From contig JAACSL010000008.1 of NCBI GenBank assembly GCA_009993955.1, positions 1-64,000 on the forward strand: a stretch of DNA of 64,000 nucleotides, in the 5' to 3' direction. The translations under genes and the position numbers were made by a program. Positions within the stretch are counted from its first letter, which is position 1. Each line of letters opens with the position of its first letter. Origin of the DNA: Paraglaciecola sp. (lineage in GTDB: Bacteria > Pseudomonadota > Gammaproteobacteria > Enterobacterales > Alteromonadaceae). The notes under the pieces are model-generated. The model did not search any database. It was not told the origin of the DNA and saw nothing but the letters and a program-made list of their open reading frames with translations. Shown piece after piece: positions 18,467-29,228 of this stretch.

Positions 18467-19303
18467 ATGAAATGCCCCGCTACGATAAGCACTGCACTGA
18501 TCCTCGCCCAGTGTGTTTCGCTTCATGCAGTCGCTAATGATTATCCACAGGTTGACAGTAATGTACCTTACGCTAAGGTGTCGGCCTTGGCGGTTAAATC
18601 AGCGGATGAACGTGTGCCTTATGGCCCTGATCCACTGCAATATGCTGCTGTTTGGCGCCCTGCGGAGGAACTGAGTACCAGCAGTAAAGTGGTGGTGTTA
18701 GTGCACGGTGGCTGTTGGCTGAATGCCTATGATATGCAACACAGTTATGCCCTAAGTACCGCGCTGGCTCAAGATGGCTTTGTTGTATGGTCACTGGAAT
18801 ATCGGCGCACTGGTGATCCTGGCGGTGGTTGGCCCGGCACCTTTAACGACGTGCTGGCTGGGATTGAAAAACTCGCCAGTTATGCACCACTGTCTCTTCA
18901 TCAAGCGGTGATTATTGGTCACTCTGCCGGTGGACATTTGTCGTTGTTGGCTGGAGGCAGGTTGCCACAGGTGCGTGGAGTCATTGGTTTGGCCGCGATA
19001 ACCGACATTGTTGATTATGCCCAAGGTGAGAATAGTTGCCAGCAAGTGACGGATGATTTTATGGGGGCAACACCTGCTGAGGCTGAAATGTTTTACAAAC
19101 AAGCCAATCCAGTCAATCAACCCTTACATGCGCGCACTGTGTTATTACAAGGTGATGCAGATACTATTGTGCCATTGCAGCAGGCGAGTCGTTTGCCGCT
19201 TGTGCCGCAAATTGAAACGGGGGCAGGGCACTTTGATTGGATCCATCCAGGTTCTGCTGCGTACCAGCGCCTAATAACTAATTTACAAGAGATGTTTGAG
19301 TGA
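18467..19303 (+). CDS. kynurenine formamidase-like alpha/beta hydrolase with signal peptide
   Basis: A 278-residue alpha/beta hydrolase of the arylformamidase/carboxylesterase type: VLVHGGCWLNAY (oxyanion motif HGGxW), nucleophile elbow GHSAGGHLS, Asp in LQGDADTIVP and His in GAGHFDWIHP. It overlaps the kynureninase gene by four bases (GTGA), so N-formylkynurenine hydrolysis in tryptophan catabolism is the obvious role. The oddity is the N-terminus: a hydrophobic stretch (about residues 5-23) ending HAVAND looks like a Sec signal peptide, which would place the enzyme outside the cytoplasm. No alternative downstream start removes it cleanly. The tryptophan dioxygenase gene is not in the window. 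Confidence 0.75.
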   Translation: MKCPATISTALILAQCVSLHAVANDYPQVDSNVPYAKVSALAVKSADERVPYGPDPLQYAAVWRPAEELSTSSKVVVLVHGGCWLNAYDMQHSYALSTALAQDGFVVWSLEYRRTGDPGGGWPGTFNDVLAGIEKLASYAPLSLHQAVIIGHSAGGHLSLLAGGRLPQVRGVIGLAAITDIVDYAQGENSCQQVTDDFMGATPAEAEMFYKQANPVNQPLHARTVLLQGDADTIVPLQQASRLPLVPQIETGAGHFDWIHPGSAAYQRLITNLQEMFE

Positions 19304-20550
19304 GTCTGTTAAGTAAGGCCATAGCCCTCGATAACCTAGACCCTCTGGCGTTTAAACGTCAGAGTTTTACCCTACCGCCAGACATGATCTATCTGGATGG
19401 TAATTCCCTCGGCGCTTTGCCAAAGGCCGCGAGTCAACGTGCAGCGGCCGTGGTTGATCAGCAATGGGGAGTGGATCTCATCAAAAGCTGGAATAGCCAT
19501 GCGTGGATTGATTTACCCCAACAAGTTGGTGAAAAAATTGCCAAACTGATTGGGGCAGCGCCCGGCCAAGTGCTATGTTGTGACTCAATCTCCGTTAACT
19601 TATTTAAGTTATTGTGTGCAGCACTAGCTGTGCAAAAAGGGCGGGGTAACCAGCGCCGCGTGGTGTTGTCGGTTGACGATAACTTTCCCACTGATTTGTA
19701 CATGGTACAGGGCTTACAAGGTTTATTGGGAGAGGAAAACTGTTGTTTGCGTTTGTGTGCACAAGCAAACATTGAGCAAGCCTTGCAAGACGATGTGGCT
19801 GTGCTGTTGCTCACTCAAGTCAATTTTCGTTCTGGGCGTTTGCTCGACATGCATAAACTGACCGCTGCCGCGCATCAAAAGGGGATTTTGGTGATATGGG
19901 ATTTAGCGCACAGTGCAGGCGCTTTACCGCTGGCCTTGGATGCCTGTCAGGTAGATTTTGCGGTGGGATGTGGTTACAAATATCTGAATGGTGGCCCCGG
20001 TGCTCCCGCATTTGTGTATGTTGCAACACGCCATCACGGGTCGATGCAGCAACCTCTTAGTGGCTGGATGGGGCATGCACAACCCTTTGCTTTTCACGTC
20101 GACTATGAAAAAGCGCCTGGTATCAAACAGTTCTTAAGTGGCACACCAGCTATTATTGCCATGAGTGTATTGGATGCAGCATTGGAGGTATTTGCTGATG
20201 TTGATATGCAAGTCGTCAGGCAAAAATCCTTAAGCCTCGCCGAATATTGTTTGCAGCTGGTTGCGGAAATTCCGGCGTTAAGCGAGATGGTTATGGCATC
20301 GCCGTTGAACCCACACGAGCGTGGCAGTCAATTGGCCTTTGCCCACCCGCATGCCTATGCGATTTGCCAAGCCCTTATTGCGCGTGGCGTGATTTGTGAC
20401 TTTCGTGCTCCAGACATCCTGCGACTTGGCTTTACCCCGCTGTATACCTCGCATCAAGATATCTATCATGCCATGCAAAACTTAGCTGAGATCTTGCAAA
20501 GCCAAGGCTACCAACAGGATGAATTTAAGCGGGTGCAACAAGTCACCTAA
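19300..20550 (+). CDS. kynU: kynureninase
   Basis: PLP enzyme cleaving kynurenine to anthranilate and alanine. The 416-residue fold-type I protein has IYLDGNSLGALP near the start, DLAHSAGALPL (Asp 201 contacts the PLP pyridine) and GCGYKYLNGGPGAPAF, where Lys 227 forms the Schiff base. The length matches bacterial KynU. The GTG start overlaps the upstream hydrolase stop. The two form a kynurenine-degrading pair, possibly co-transcribed with the thiolase 13 bases further upstream. Confidence 0.95.
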   Translation: MSLLSKAIALDNLDPLAFKRQSFTLPPDMIYLDGNSLGALPKAASQRAAAVVDQQWGVDLIKSWNSHAWIDLPQQVGEKIAKLIGAAPGQVLCCDSISVNLFKLLCAALAVQKGRGNQRRVVLSVDDNFPTDLYMVQGLQGLLGEENCCLRLCAQANIEQALQDDVAVLLLTQVNFRSGRLLDMHKLTAAAHQKGILVIWDLAHSAGALPLALDACQVDFAVGCGYKYLNGGPGAPAFVYVATRHHGSMQQPLSGWMGHAQPFAFHVDYEKAPGIKQFLSGTPAIIAMSVLDAALEVFADVDMQVVRQKSLSLAEYCLQLVAEIPALSEMVMASPLNPHERGSQLAFAHPHAYAICQALIARGVICDFRAPDILRLGFTPLYTSHQDIYHAMQNLAEILQSQGYQQDEFKRVQQVT

Positions 20551-20561
20551 TGGCTTGAACC

Positions 20562-21410
20562 CTAATAAATGATCTGCTGTAAAGTATGGCTAGCCTGAGC
20601 TTGCAACTGGTAACCTTGGGTTAGCGCTGTTTCTACACACAACATCGTTTGATAGCCATCATCCGCCATGTCTTTCATGCTGGTGGATTTTTCTGACCAT
20701 GGATTCCATACCACGATGCTGTCATGCCCTGCGTGAGCGATATCGATATTGCCGCGGTTGTCGCAAATAGTGACTTGCTGCGGCTGACAAAGATGAACAC
20801 GATCCGTTTCTTGAGTAAAAACATAAGGGCTTGGGCAGGCATACGTTTGCATAGCCCGAGTTTTATCCAAATAGTCGCTACTGAGTCCTTCAAGCCTACA
20901 ATGGCTGATAGCACTGACGCTAAAATAACTGTGTAATGCCAAAGATAATGAACACGAATGTTGACCAATATTGGTGGTGGTAAGTTTGATGGACAGTGTG
21001 GCACCAATATCCACGGTCAAACTGAGGGTGGTTTGCCCAGCAAATCCTGCTCCCTCACTTGTAGTAGGTTGTAATACAAGCTGGGTGCCTGCACTATTTT
21101 CCACACAGCTTACGACCTGCCACGTTTGAGTTCGCACAAAGCCGTGGGCTGGAACGTTCTGCCCCTGAGCTTTTTGTGGATGATCGCCAAACCACGGCCA
21201 ACAGATAGGGATGCCACCACGGATGGCGTGTTTACCATCAAAAATCGCTGCTTCACTCAACCATAAACGCTCGCGACCATCATGTTTTGGTTTAAAGCTA
21301 AGGATATGAGCCCCCAACAGAGCAATCTCAGCTTGGGCAAAACTATTATTGATCTGCAGGATTTGAATATTGCCACGTGGAGAAAGCGAACAGGATTCTG
21401 AAAGGTGCAT
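20562..21410 (-). CDS. D-hexose-6-phosphate mutarotase (YeaD-like)
   Basis: An aldose-1-epimerase-like enzyme of about 282 residues, interconverting alpha and beta anomers of glucose-6-phosphate. Recognisable pieces are GAHILSFKPKHDGRERLWLSEAAIFDGKHAIRGGIPICWPWFG and HGFVRTQTW near the N-terminus and ALHSYFSVS with its conserved His in the middle. I start at ATG 21410, preceded by AAGGA. A longer frame to 21452 would run into the gapA terminator. It follows gapA in the same orientation, the arrangement also known from gapA-yeaD in E. coli. Confidence 0.88.
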   Translation of the reverse strand: MHLSESCSLSPRGNIQILQINNSFAQAEIALLGAHILSFKPKHDGRERLWLSEAAIFDGKHAIRGGIPICWPWFGDHPQKAQGQNVPAHGFVRTQTWQVVSCVENSAGTQLVLQPTTSEGAGFAGQTTLSLTVDIGATLSIKLTTTNIGQHSCSLSLALHSYFSVSAISHCRLEGLSSDYLDKTRAMQTYACPSPYVFTQETDRVHLCQPQQVTICDNRGNIDIAHAGHDSIVVWNPWSEKSTSMKDMADDGYQTMLCVETALTQGYQLQAQASHTLQQIIY

Positions 21411-21428
21411 ACTTATCCTTGGTACAAG

Positions 21429-21467
21429 AAAAAAGGCGACTGGTCTTAACAAACAGTCGCCTTTTTA
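21429..21467 (-). terminator. intrinsic terminator after gapA
   Basis: Twelve-base arms AAAAGGCGACTG (21431-21442) and CAGTCGCCTTTT (21454-21465) enclose an 11-base loop. Read on the minus strand, it ends in a run of T. It lies between gapA and the mutarotase gene, so the latter is expressed by read-through or from its own promoter. Confidence 0.88.
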
Positions 21468-21505
21468 GCATAGCTATATAAAAAAATTAAGTATCAGTCG
21501 TTTGC

Positions 21506-22537
<1,032 letters not shown>

Positions 22538-22588
22538 TTACAAAATTATGGACTATTGAACCACATAAGGCAAAATAATCCCTTAAAT

Positions 22589-22605
22589 TTGTTATTTAAT
22601 TACAA
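22589..22605. promoter_or_regulatory. HexR-like operator
   Basis: TTGTTATTTAATTACAA differs at one position from a perfect TTGTAAT-type palindrome. It resembles the TGTAATTnAATTACA consensus I recall for HexR in Shewanella and other gammaproteobacteria. It lies between gapA (-) and malQ (+), about 90-100 bases from each start, so it could serve both. Confidence 0.6.
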
Positions 22606-22702
22606 GCCAAGGACTGCAAACGTATTCAATTTCGACAATGGCAAAATTTAGATGATAATGAATTGTTAAAAAACTGCACAAATTTATAGGAATTTAAAGG
22701 TA

Positions 22703-24898
22703 ATGACTGCATCGTTAATCGAACAGCTTGTTGAATACCGTGGCATCGAGTCAAACTATACTGACGCTTGGGGAAAACCCGCCACTATTGCACCAAGCAC
22801 CAAGGAAAAGTTATTGGGTGCGATGGGGTATCAAGTCGATAATCCGGCTGTATTAGAGCAACAAGCTTTAGAAGATGTTAACAAAGTGTGGTTGAGTCCG
22901 CTTAATCCCGTGTTAGTTTTGCGCGAGCAGCAGAGTGTGCAACTGGCTTTGCGCTTACCTATTGAGTTGGTTTCTGACGATTACCTGTGTGTGATTAGCA
23001 CCGAACAAGGTGAGGTCATTGAGCATAAAATGTCGCCCATTGACGGGCAATTGGTCAATGTTACCCATATTGATGAGGTGGAGTTTCAAGAATACCTAAT
23101 TGACTTACCCGTTAAGCTCGCCTTGGGCTATCACCAACTGTCTTTGCAGGTTGATGGTGATGAATTGGCATCCATGCGTTTAATTATTGCGCCTGCTGCT
23201 TGTTACAAACCTGAAACCTTGTTGGCGGGACAAAAAGTCTGGGGTCTGAGTGTGCAGCTTTATTGCCTACGCAGTGAACATAACTGGGGCGTGGGGGATT
23301 TTACTGATCTGGCTTACCTACTCGAAAAAGCCGCCAAACAAGGCGCTCATTTTGTCGGTTTGAACCCGATCCATGCACTTTATCCCGGTAATCCTGACGC
23401 ATGCAGTCCCTATGGACCTTCATCTCGTCGTTGGCTGAATTTTATTTATATCGACGTTAGTGCCTTAGATGGTTTTTCTGAACCCAGCACACAAGGCTTG
23501 ATCAATACCCCCAAATTTCAAGCCAACCTCGCCAAAGCTAGGGCAACGGTATTGGTCGACTACAGTTTGGTGACGCGGCTTAAGCTAGAGGCCTTGACCC
23601 AGATTTTTGAATATCAAAATAGCCAATATTTGAATAAAAACACCAAACAAAATAAGGCGTTCAAAGCCTTTATTAGCGAAGGAGGTGAGAGTTTACAAAC
23701 CCTTGCCGTTTATGATGCCCTGCAAGAAAGTTTGGCGGCACAAGGTAAACCATCGTGGGGCTGGCCAGTGTTTCCAAGTGATTATTCGGATTATCACAAG
23801 ACAGCCGTCGCCTCCTTTGCGAAAAAGCATGCTAAACGTGTGAAATTTTTCTTGTGGTTACAATGGCAGGCTGCGATTCAACTAGCGGCAGCCAATGACG
23901 TCGCCAAAGCCCACAAGATGTGTATCGGTTTATATCGTGATTTGGCCGTTGGGGTAAGCGAAGGAAGCGCGGAAATTTGGGGTAACAAAGACTTGTATTG
24001 CACCCAAGCCAGTGTGGGGGCACCACCCGATATACTCGGACCTCTCGGGCAAAATTGGGGTTTACCGCCCATGGACCCAGAAAAGCTCTACGCTCAACAA
24101 TATCAACCAATCATTGAGTTATTTAGCGCCAATATGCGTGCCACGGGAGCCTTACGCATTGATCACGTGATGGCACTGTTGCGTTTGTGGTGGGTGGTCA
24201 AAGGCGATAGTGCTAAAGATGGCGGCTATGTCTATTATCCGGTTGATGACCTATTGGCCATTCTCGCCTTGGAAAGCCACCGCAATCAAAGTCTGGTTAT
24301 CGGTGAAGATTTAGGCACCGTACCTGAAGAGATCCGCGAAAAATTGGCCGATAATGGGGTGTATTCTTATCGGGTGTTCTTTTTTGAACAAGCGAAAGAC
24401 GGGGGTTTCTATTCACCGGCACATTATCCCACCCAGTCAATGTCAACTTTGACCACTCATGATATGCCAACCCTAACTGGATTCTGGCATTGTTTTGACC
24501 TAGAGCTAGGTAAAGAGTTGGGTCTGTATCCTACCGAAGAAATTCTACAAACGTTGTACGAAAGTCGTCACGAAAATAAACAAGCGATTCTCGATACCTT
24601 ACATGGACATCATTCCGTGGGTGATGAGGTTGGCCGAGAGGTGTCTCATGTGGGTATGAGCAGGGCCTTGAACTATGGTATGCAACTGCATATGGCTGGT
24701 GGTTCCAGTGAATTGCTCAGTCTACAGTTAGAAGATTGGTTGGAAATGGACAAACCAGTGAACATTCCTGGCACGTTCAACGAATACCCTAATTGGCGGC
24801 GCAAACTCAGTAAGGATCTGCAAACTATTTTTGCAGATGAACACATTAATGCACTTGCATATAAGTTGACAGAAGCCCGCAAATACGCGTCACTGTAA
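22703..24898 (+). CDS. malQ: 4-alpha-glucanotransferase (amylomaltase)
   Basis: A GH77 disproportionating enzyme that moves maltosyl units between alpha-1,4-glucans. It has 731 residues, with an N-terminal extension (about 1-160) as in E. coli MalQ, then the catalytic barrel starting KVWGLSVQLYCLRSEHNWGVGDF. The catalytic Asp lies in ALRIDHVMALLRLWW, the acid Glu in IGEDLGTVPEEI and the third carboxylate in TLTTHDMPTLTGFW. It is the first gene of malQ-glgB-glgX. Together they recycle maltodextrins and shape glycogen. Confidence 0.95.
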   Translation: MTASLIEQLVEYRGIESNYTDAWGKPATIAPSTKEKLLGAMGYQVDNPAVLEQQALEDVNKVWLSPLNPVLVLREQQSVQLALRLPIELVSDDYLCVISTEQGEVIEHKMSPIDGQLVNVTHIDEVEFQEYLIDLPVKLALGYHQLSLQVDGDELASMRLIIAPAACYKPETLLAGQKVWGLSVQLYCLRSEHNWGVGDFTDLAYLLEKAAKQGAHFVGLNPIHALYPGNPDACSPYGPSSRRWLNFIYIDVSALDGFSEPSTQGLINTPKFQANLAKARATVLVDYSLVTRLKLEALTQIFEYQNSQYLNKNTKQNKAFKAFISEGGESLQTLAVYDALQESLAAQGKPSWGWPVFPSDYSDYHKTAVASFAKKHAKRVKFFLWLQWQAAIQLAAANDVAKAHKMCIGLYRDLAVGVSEGSAEIWGNKDLYCTQASVGAPPDILGPLGQNWGLPPMDPEKLYAQQYQPIIELFSANMRATGALRIDHVMALLRLWWVVKGDSAKDGGYVYYPVDDLLAILALESHRNQSLVIGEDLGTVPEEIREKLADNGVYSYRVFFFEQAKDGGFYSPAHYPTQSMSTLTTHDMPTLTGFWHCFDLELGKELGLYPTEEILQTLYESRHENKQAILDTLHGHHSVGDEVGREVSHVGMSRALNYGMQLHMAGGSSELLSLQLEDWLEMDKPVNIPGTFNEYPNWRRKLSKDLQTIFADEHINALAYKLTEARKYASL

Positions 24899-24911
24899 GG
24901 TATTAAAAACA

Positions 24912-24937
24912 GTGGCTCACTCTCAGAGGTGAGCCAC
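24912..24937 (+). other. stem-loop in the malQ-glgB spacer
   Basis: Nine-base perfect arms GTGGCTCAC and GTGAGCCAC enclose an 8-base loop within the 57-base gap. No T-run follows, so an ordinary terminator is unlikely. It could be an RNA processing or stability element that adjusts glgB relative to malQ. Confidence 0.55.
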
Positions 24938-24955
24938 GCTGATTAAGGTAGACCC

Positions 24956-27151
24956 ATGCAGCTTGAACAACAACTGAAACACGCCCAATGTACCTTTCCT
25001 TTTAATCATCTCGGCCCAACCTTCGATTCTGATACCGCCACTTACCGAGTGACCGCGTGGTTACCCGACGCTCAGCAAGTGGTACTCATCGACTGGCACA
25101 GCGGTAAACCGATTGGCAAGATGACAAAACAAGGTCATTCGTTTCTGTTTCGCGGTGAGTTCAAGCTTAAGCAAGCTCCCAAGCACTATGGCTTTGATAT
25201 TACCAATGCACAAACCAACTATAGGGTATTGGACCCGTATCAGTTTAAAGAGCAAGCCTACTACGCTGTGCATTTTGTCGACCATGCTGCACAAAATGTG
25301 TATCAACAATTAGGTGCACAGCTTGTCTCCCTCGATGTAGGTGGAAAATCGCCAGTACAAGCTACTCGCTTTGCGGTGTTTGCCCCCAATGCCAGTGCGG
25401 TGTCGTTGATTGGCGATTTCAATTACTGGGATGGCAGTTGCATGCCCATGCAAAAAACCGACTTTGGTTATTGGGTCTTGGTTGTGCCTGGCATCGGTGC
25501 CGGTGCGAAATACAAGTATCAGATTAAAGATGCGGCAGGCAAGGGCTTACCCCACAAGGCAGATCCAGTGGGATTTTGGGCGGAGCAATATCCTTCACAT
25601 ACTTCTATTGTGTACGATCACAATGCCTATCAATGGCAAGATGAGGGTTGGCGCGAAAAAGCCAGCCAAGACAAATATGCTAACCCAATGTCGATTTATG
25701 AGGTGCATTTGGGATCATGGAAACGGCCAGGTGAGGCTCCGCAATCTTATCTGAGTTATAGAGAGCTTGCGGTAGATCTTATTGCCTATGTAAAAGACAT
25801 GGGTTACACACACATCGAAATGTTACCTGTGTCCGAGTTCCCCTTTGACGGCTCTTGGGGCTATCAACCCGTTGGTTTGTTTTCGCCAACTAGCCGCTTC
25901 GGCAGCCCTGATGATTTTAAATATTTTGTGGATCAGTGCCATCAACATGGTATTGGCGTGATTATCGATTGGGTGCCCGCTCACTTTCCTGAAGATGGTC
26001 ATGGCTTAGCACGTTTTGATGGTACACATGTGTATGAATATGCAGACCCACGCAAAGGTTGGCATCCAGATTGGAACTCCTGTATCTACGACTTTGGCAA
26101 GGATACTGTGCGGCAGTTTTTAGTGGCCAACGCCTTGTATTGGATAGATAAATTTCATATTGATGGACTCCGTGTAGACGCGGTGGCGTCAATGCTCTAC
26201 CTAGATTATTCCCGCAAAGCAGGAGAGTGGATCCCAAATGTGGATGGCGGCAATCAAAATTATGAAGCCATCAGTTTATTGCAATGGATGAATAGAGAAG
26301 TCTACGAAAAATTCCCTCATGCCATGACCATTGCAGAAGAGTCTACGTCCTTTCCAAAAGTGTCGCGGCCATTATTTGACGGTGGATTGGGTTTTGGTTT
26401 TAAGTGGAATATGGGCTGGATGCACGATTCATTGCACTACATTGCCAAAGATCCTGCATATCGCCGCTACCATCATAATGAAATTACCTTCAGCATGGTT
26501 TACGCCTTTGATGAAAACTTTGTATTGCCGATTAGTCACGATGAGGTGGTGCATGGTAAAGGTTCGTTATTGCGTAAAATGCCCGGTGATGAGTGGCAGC
26601 AAGCGGCTAACCTGCGTGCCTATGCTGGTTTTATGTATGGTCACCCGGGTAAAAAACTCAATTTCATGGGCAATGAAATCGGTCAGGCCAGTGAGTGGAA
26701 CCATGATAGCTCGGTGAATTGGCACTTATTGGAATTCGACAAACACAAAGGCATTCAGAATCTTTACCGTGATTTGAACAGTTTGTACTGCAAATATCCC
26801 GCGCTTTATGAGCTTGAGCATCAGCACGGTGGTTTTGAGTGGATAGATCACGGTAACGCCGATCAAAGCATTCTTGTAATGCTGCGCAAATCTTCCAATC
26901 AAAAAATGTACGTGATCACCAACTTTACGCCCATGCCCCACAGTCATTATACGATGGGGGTTCAAGATCTCGGTAAATATGAAATTGTGTTAAATACCGA
27001 TGACAAAAAGTATTGGGGAAGTGGCTTCAAGAGCCCTAAAAAGTTACAAGCCAAAGACAACCCTTGGAATAATCAAAGTGCCTCGATTACCATTAGTCTG
27101 CCACCGTTAGCGAGTTTATTTATATTGTTAAGGGCTAGTACAAATGGATGA
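24956..27151 (+). CDS. glgB: 1,4-alpha-glucan branching enzyme
   Basis: Introduces alpha-1,6 branches into glycogen. It has 731 residues, the usual GlgB length. Two N-terminal carbohydrate-binding modules are present, the second with TRFAVFAPNASAVSLIGDFNYWDG; then comes a GH13 barrel with nucleophile Asp in DGLRVDAVASMLYLDYSR, acid/base Glu in IAEESTSFP and the third Asp in ISHDEVVHGKGSL, and finally a beta-sandwich. The glgX start lies inside its last codons (8-base overlap), so the two are coupled. Confidence 0.96.
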   Translation: MQLEQQLKHAQCTFPFNHLGPTFDSDTATYRVTAWLPDAQQVVLIDWHSGKPIGKMTKQGHSFLFRGEFKLKQAPKHYGFDITNAQTNYRVLDPYQFKEQAYYAVHFVDHAAQNVYQQLGAQLVSLDVGGKSPVQATRFAVFAPNASAVSLIGDFNYWDGSCMPMQKTDFGYWVLVVPGIGAGAKYKYQIKDAAGKGLPHKADPVGFWAEQYPSHTSIVYDHNAYQWQDEGWREKASQDKYANPMSIYEVHLGSWKRPGEAPQSYLSYRELAVDLIAYVKDMGYTHIEMLPVSEFPFDGSWGYQPVGLFSPTSRFGSPDDFKYFVDQCHQHGIGVIIDWVPAHFPEDGHGLARFDGTHVYEYADPRKGWHPDWNSCIYDFGKDTVRQFLVANALYWIDKFHIDGLRVDAVASMLYLDYSRKAGEWIPNVDGGNQNYEAISLLQWMNREVYEKFPHAMTIAEESTSFPKVSRPLFDGGLGFGFKWNMGWMHDSLHYIAKDPAYRRYHHNEITFSMVYAFDENFVLPISHDEVVHGKGSLLRKMPGDEWQQAANLRAYAGFMYGHPGKKLNFMGNEIGQASEWNHDSSVNWHLLEFDKHKGIQNLYRDLNSLYCKYPALYELEHQHGGFEWIDHGNADQSILVMLRKSSNQKMYVITNFTPMPHSHYTMGVQDLGKYEIVLNTDDKKYWGSGFKSPKKLQAKDNPWNNQSASITISLPPLASLFILLRASTNG

Positions 27152-29228
27152 CAAAGCCATGGTCGTTTCAGCAGGGGCGGCCTATCCACTCGGTGCCAAC
27201 CATAGCGCGACAGGCTGTAACTTCGCCGTGCATTGCCCCGATGCCACAGAGGTTATTCTGTGTTTATTTACGCGAGAAACCGAAGAACAAATCGCCACGT
27301 TTTCGATGCCAGGCAAAACCGGCAAAGTCTGGCATTGTCATATTACGGGGATCGAAGCCGGCCAGCTATATGGCTACCGCACCAAGGGGGAACAGCAAGC
27401 CAAGGTTGGTTGGTTGTTTGATGAGAATAAATTACTCATTGATCCTTACGCTAAAGCATTAAATCGTCCCACTAGTTGGAATGAGCGGCAGTATCATGGG
27501 GACAGTCAATTTATGGTGGCTAAGGCCGTCGTTTGTGCCCCAAGGGAAACCAGAGGACGTTGCCCAAAACCCAGGCATCCATTGCAGCAAACTATCCTCT
27601 ATGAAGCGCATGTAAAAGGCATCAGCCAACTCCACCCAGACGTGCCAGACCAACATAAAGGTAAATTTTTGGGCGTATGCCACCCCGCGATTATTCAGCA
27701 CTTGAAGAAACTTGGTGTGACCAGCATACAGTTAATGCCAGTGGCTGCCTTTATGCCCGAACCTTACATTACCAATAAAGGGCTCACCAATTACTGGGGC
27801 TACAACCCTATCAATTATTTCTGCCCAGACCCACGTTATGTGGTAGAAGACGGCATTGCTGAATTTAAAACCATGGTTGATACCTTACATGCGGCGGGGA
27901 TCGAAGTGATCTTAGATGTGGTGTTTAATCACACCGCAGAAGGGGGCATTGAAGGCCCAACATTATCGTTTAAAGGTTTTGACAATGCCTCGTTTTATCT
28001 ATTTGAACGCAATGAATACGGTGCAGTGGACTATTGTAAATATGTTAACAATTCGGGTTGTGGTAATAGCGTAAATACAGCGTTTCCCTATGTGCTTAAG
28101 ATGGTCATGGATGCCCTGCGTTATTGGGTTTGTGAAATGGGCGTAGACGGTTTTCGTTTCGATTTAGCCGCAAGTTTGGGGCGCGATCCTTATGAATTCT
28201 CAAGTTTGTCAGGTTTTTTCCGCACCTTGCCCCAAGACCCAGCCTTGTTAAATGTTAAGTTGATTGCTGAGCCTTGGGATATCGGTCACGGTGGCTATCG
28301 TCTTGGTCAATTTCCTTCAAATTGGCTGGAATGTAACGACAAATACCGCGACACAGTGAGGGCGTTTTGGCGGGGGGATAAAGGCCACACCAGTGATTTT
28401 GCGACACGTTTGTTGGGCTCCCGAGATGTATTCCCCAAAGAACAACGTTCCATCCATACCTCGGTTAATAATATCACCTACCATGACGGTTTTACTCTGC
28501 ATGATCTTGTCAGTTATAACGAACGTCATAACGAGGTCAATGGGGAGCAAAATCGGGATGGTCATGGGCATAATTTGTCAGCCAACTATGGTGAAGAAGG
28601 GCCAACACGGGATCCCAACATAAAAAGCCTTCGTGAAAGACAAAAGCGCAATTTATTTTTTACCTTGATGTTGTCTCAAGGTATACCCCACGTCTTGGGA
28701 GGCGATGAATTGAGCCGAAGTCAAAAAGGTAATAACAATGCGTACTGTCAAGACAATGAAATAAACTGGTACCGCTGGACCTTAAATGAGCGGCGTCAAG
28801 ATTTCCTCGATTTTTGCAGTCATGTTATTGCCTTACGTAAAAACAGTGTTCTGTTGAGTCATTTTAATCTGCCCGATGACAATTATCAGCTTGGGCAAAA
28901 TGTCGAAAAAATCAATTGGTATCGCCCCGATGGCGAGCGAAAGTTGGTGGATGATTGGCACGATCATAATAATCAAGCGTTTGCGGTGGAAGTAACCGGA
29001 AGCGAGCTAAAAGACAATTACCCAGTGGAACACTGGCTTATTATCTTTAATGCAACTGATCATGACGTGCGTTTTAATTTACCTGAACTTGCCGACCCTG
29101 TGCGTTGGCAAATTGTGTGTGATACGCGCTACGCTAAAGTGGCTGAACAACCCAAATTTTTCATCAAACAAGTTTATTTGCAGGCGTTTCGCAGCATCTG
29201 TTTACTTAAAGCTACGCCTTGTAACTAA
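27144..29228 (+). CDS. glgX: glycogen debranching enzyme GlgX
   Basis: A GH13 isoamylase-type enzyme that removes short alpha-1,6 branches left by glycogen phosphorylase. It has 694 residues. The N-terminal CBM48 segment begins YPLGANHSATGCNFAVHCP. Catalytic Asp is in DGFRFDLAASLGRD, Glu in LIAEPWDIG and the third Asp in TYHDGFTLHDLVSYNERHN. The ATG overlaps the glgB stop. A glycogen phosphorylase gene is not visible, and the group ends here. Confidence 0.95.
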   Translation: MDDKAMVVSAGAAYPLGANHSATGCNFAVHCPDATEVILCLFTRETEEQIATFSMPGKTGKVWHCHITGIEAGQLYGYRTKGEQQAKVGWLFDENKLLIDPYAKALNRPTSWNERQYHGDSQFMVAKAVVCAPRETRGRCPKPRHPLQQTILYEAHVKGISQLHPDVPDQHKGKFLGVCHPAIIQHLKKLGVTSIQLMPVAAFMPEPYITNKGLTNYWGYNPINYFCPDPRYVVEDGIAEFKTMVDTLHAAGIEVILDVVFNHTAEGGIEGPTLSFKGFDNASFYLFERNEYGAVDYCKYVNNSGCGNSVNTAFPYVLKMVMDALRYWVCEMGVDGFRFDLAASLGRDPYEFSSLSGFFRTLPQDPALLNVKLIAEPWDIGHGGYRLGQFPSNWLECNDKYRDTVRAFWRGDKGHTSDFATRLLGSRDVFPKEQRSIHTSVNNITYHDGFTLHDLVSYNERHNEVNGEQNRDGHGHNLSANYGEEGPTRDPNIKSLRERQKRNLFFTLMLSQGIPHVLGGDELSRSQKGNNNAYCQDNEINWYRWTLNERRQDFLDFCSHVIALRKNSVLLSHFNLPDDNYQLGQNVEKINWYRPDGERKLVDDWHDHNNQAFAVEVTGSELKDNYPVEHWLIIFNATDHDVRFNLPELADPVRWQIVCDTRYAKVAEQPKFFIKQVYLQAFRSICLLKATPCN

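Noticed and set aside
21411-21452. longer N-terminus of the hexose-6-phosphate mutarotase
   Set aside because: Would be translated from within the gapA terminator; ATG 21410 has a ribosome site.
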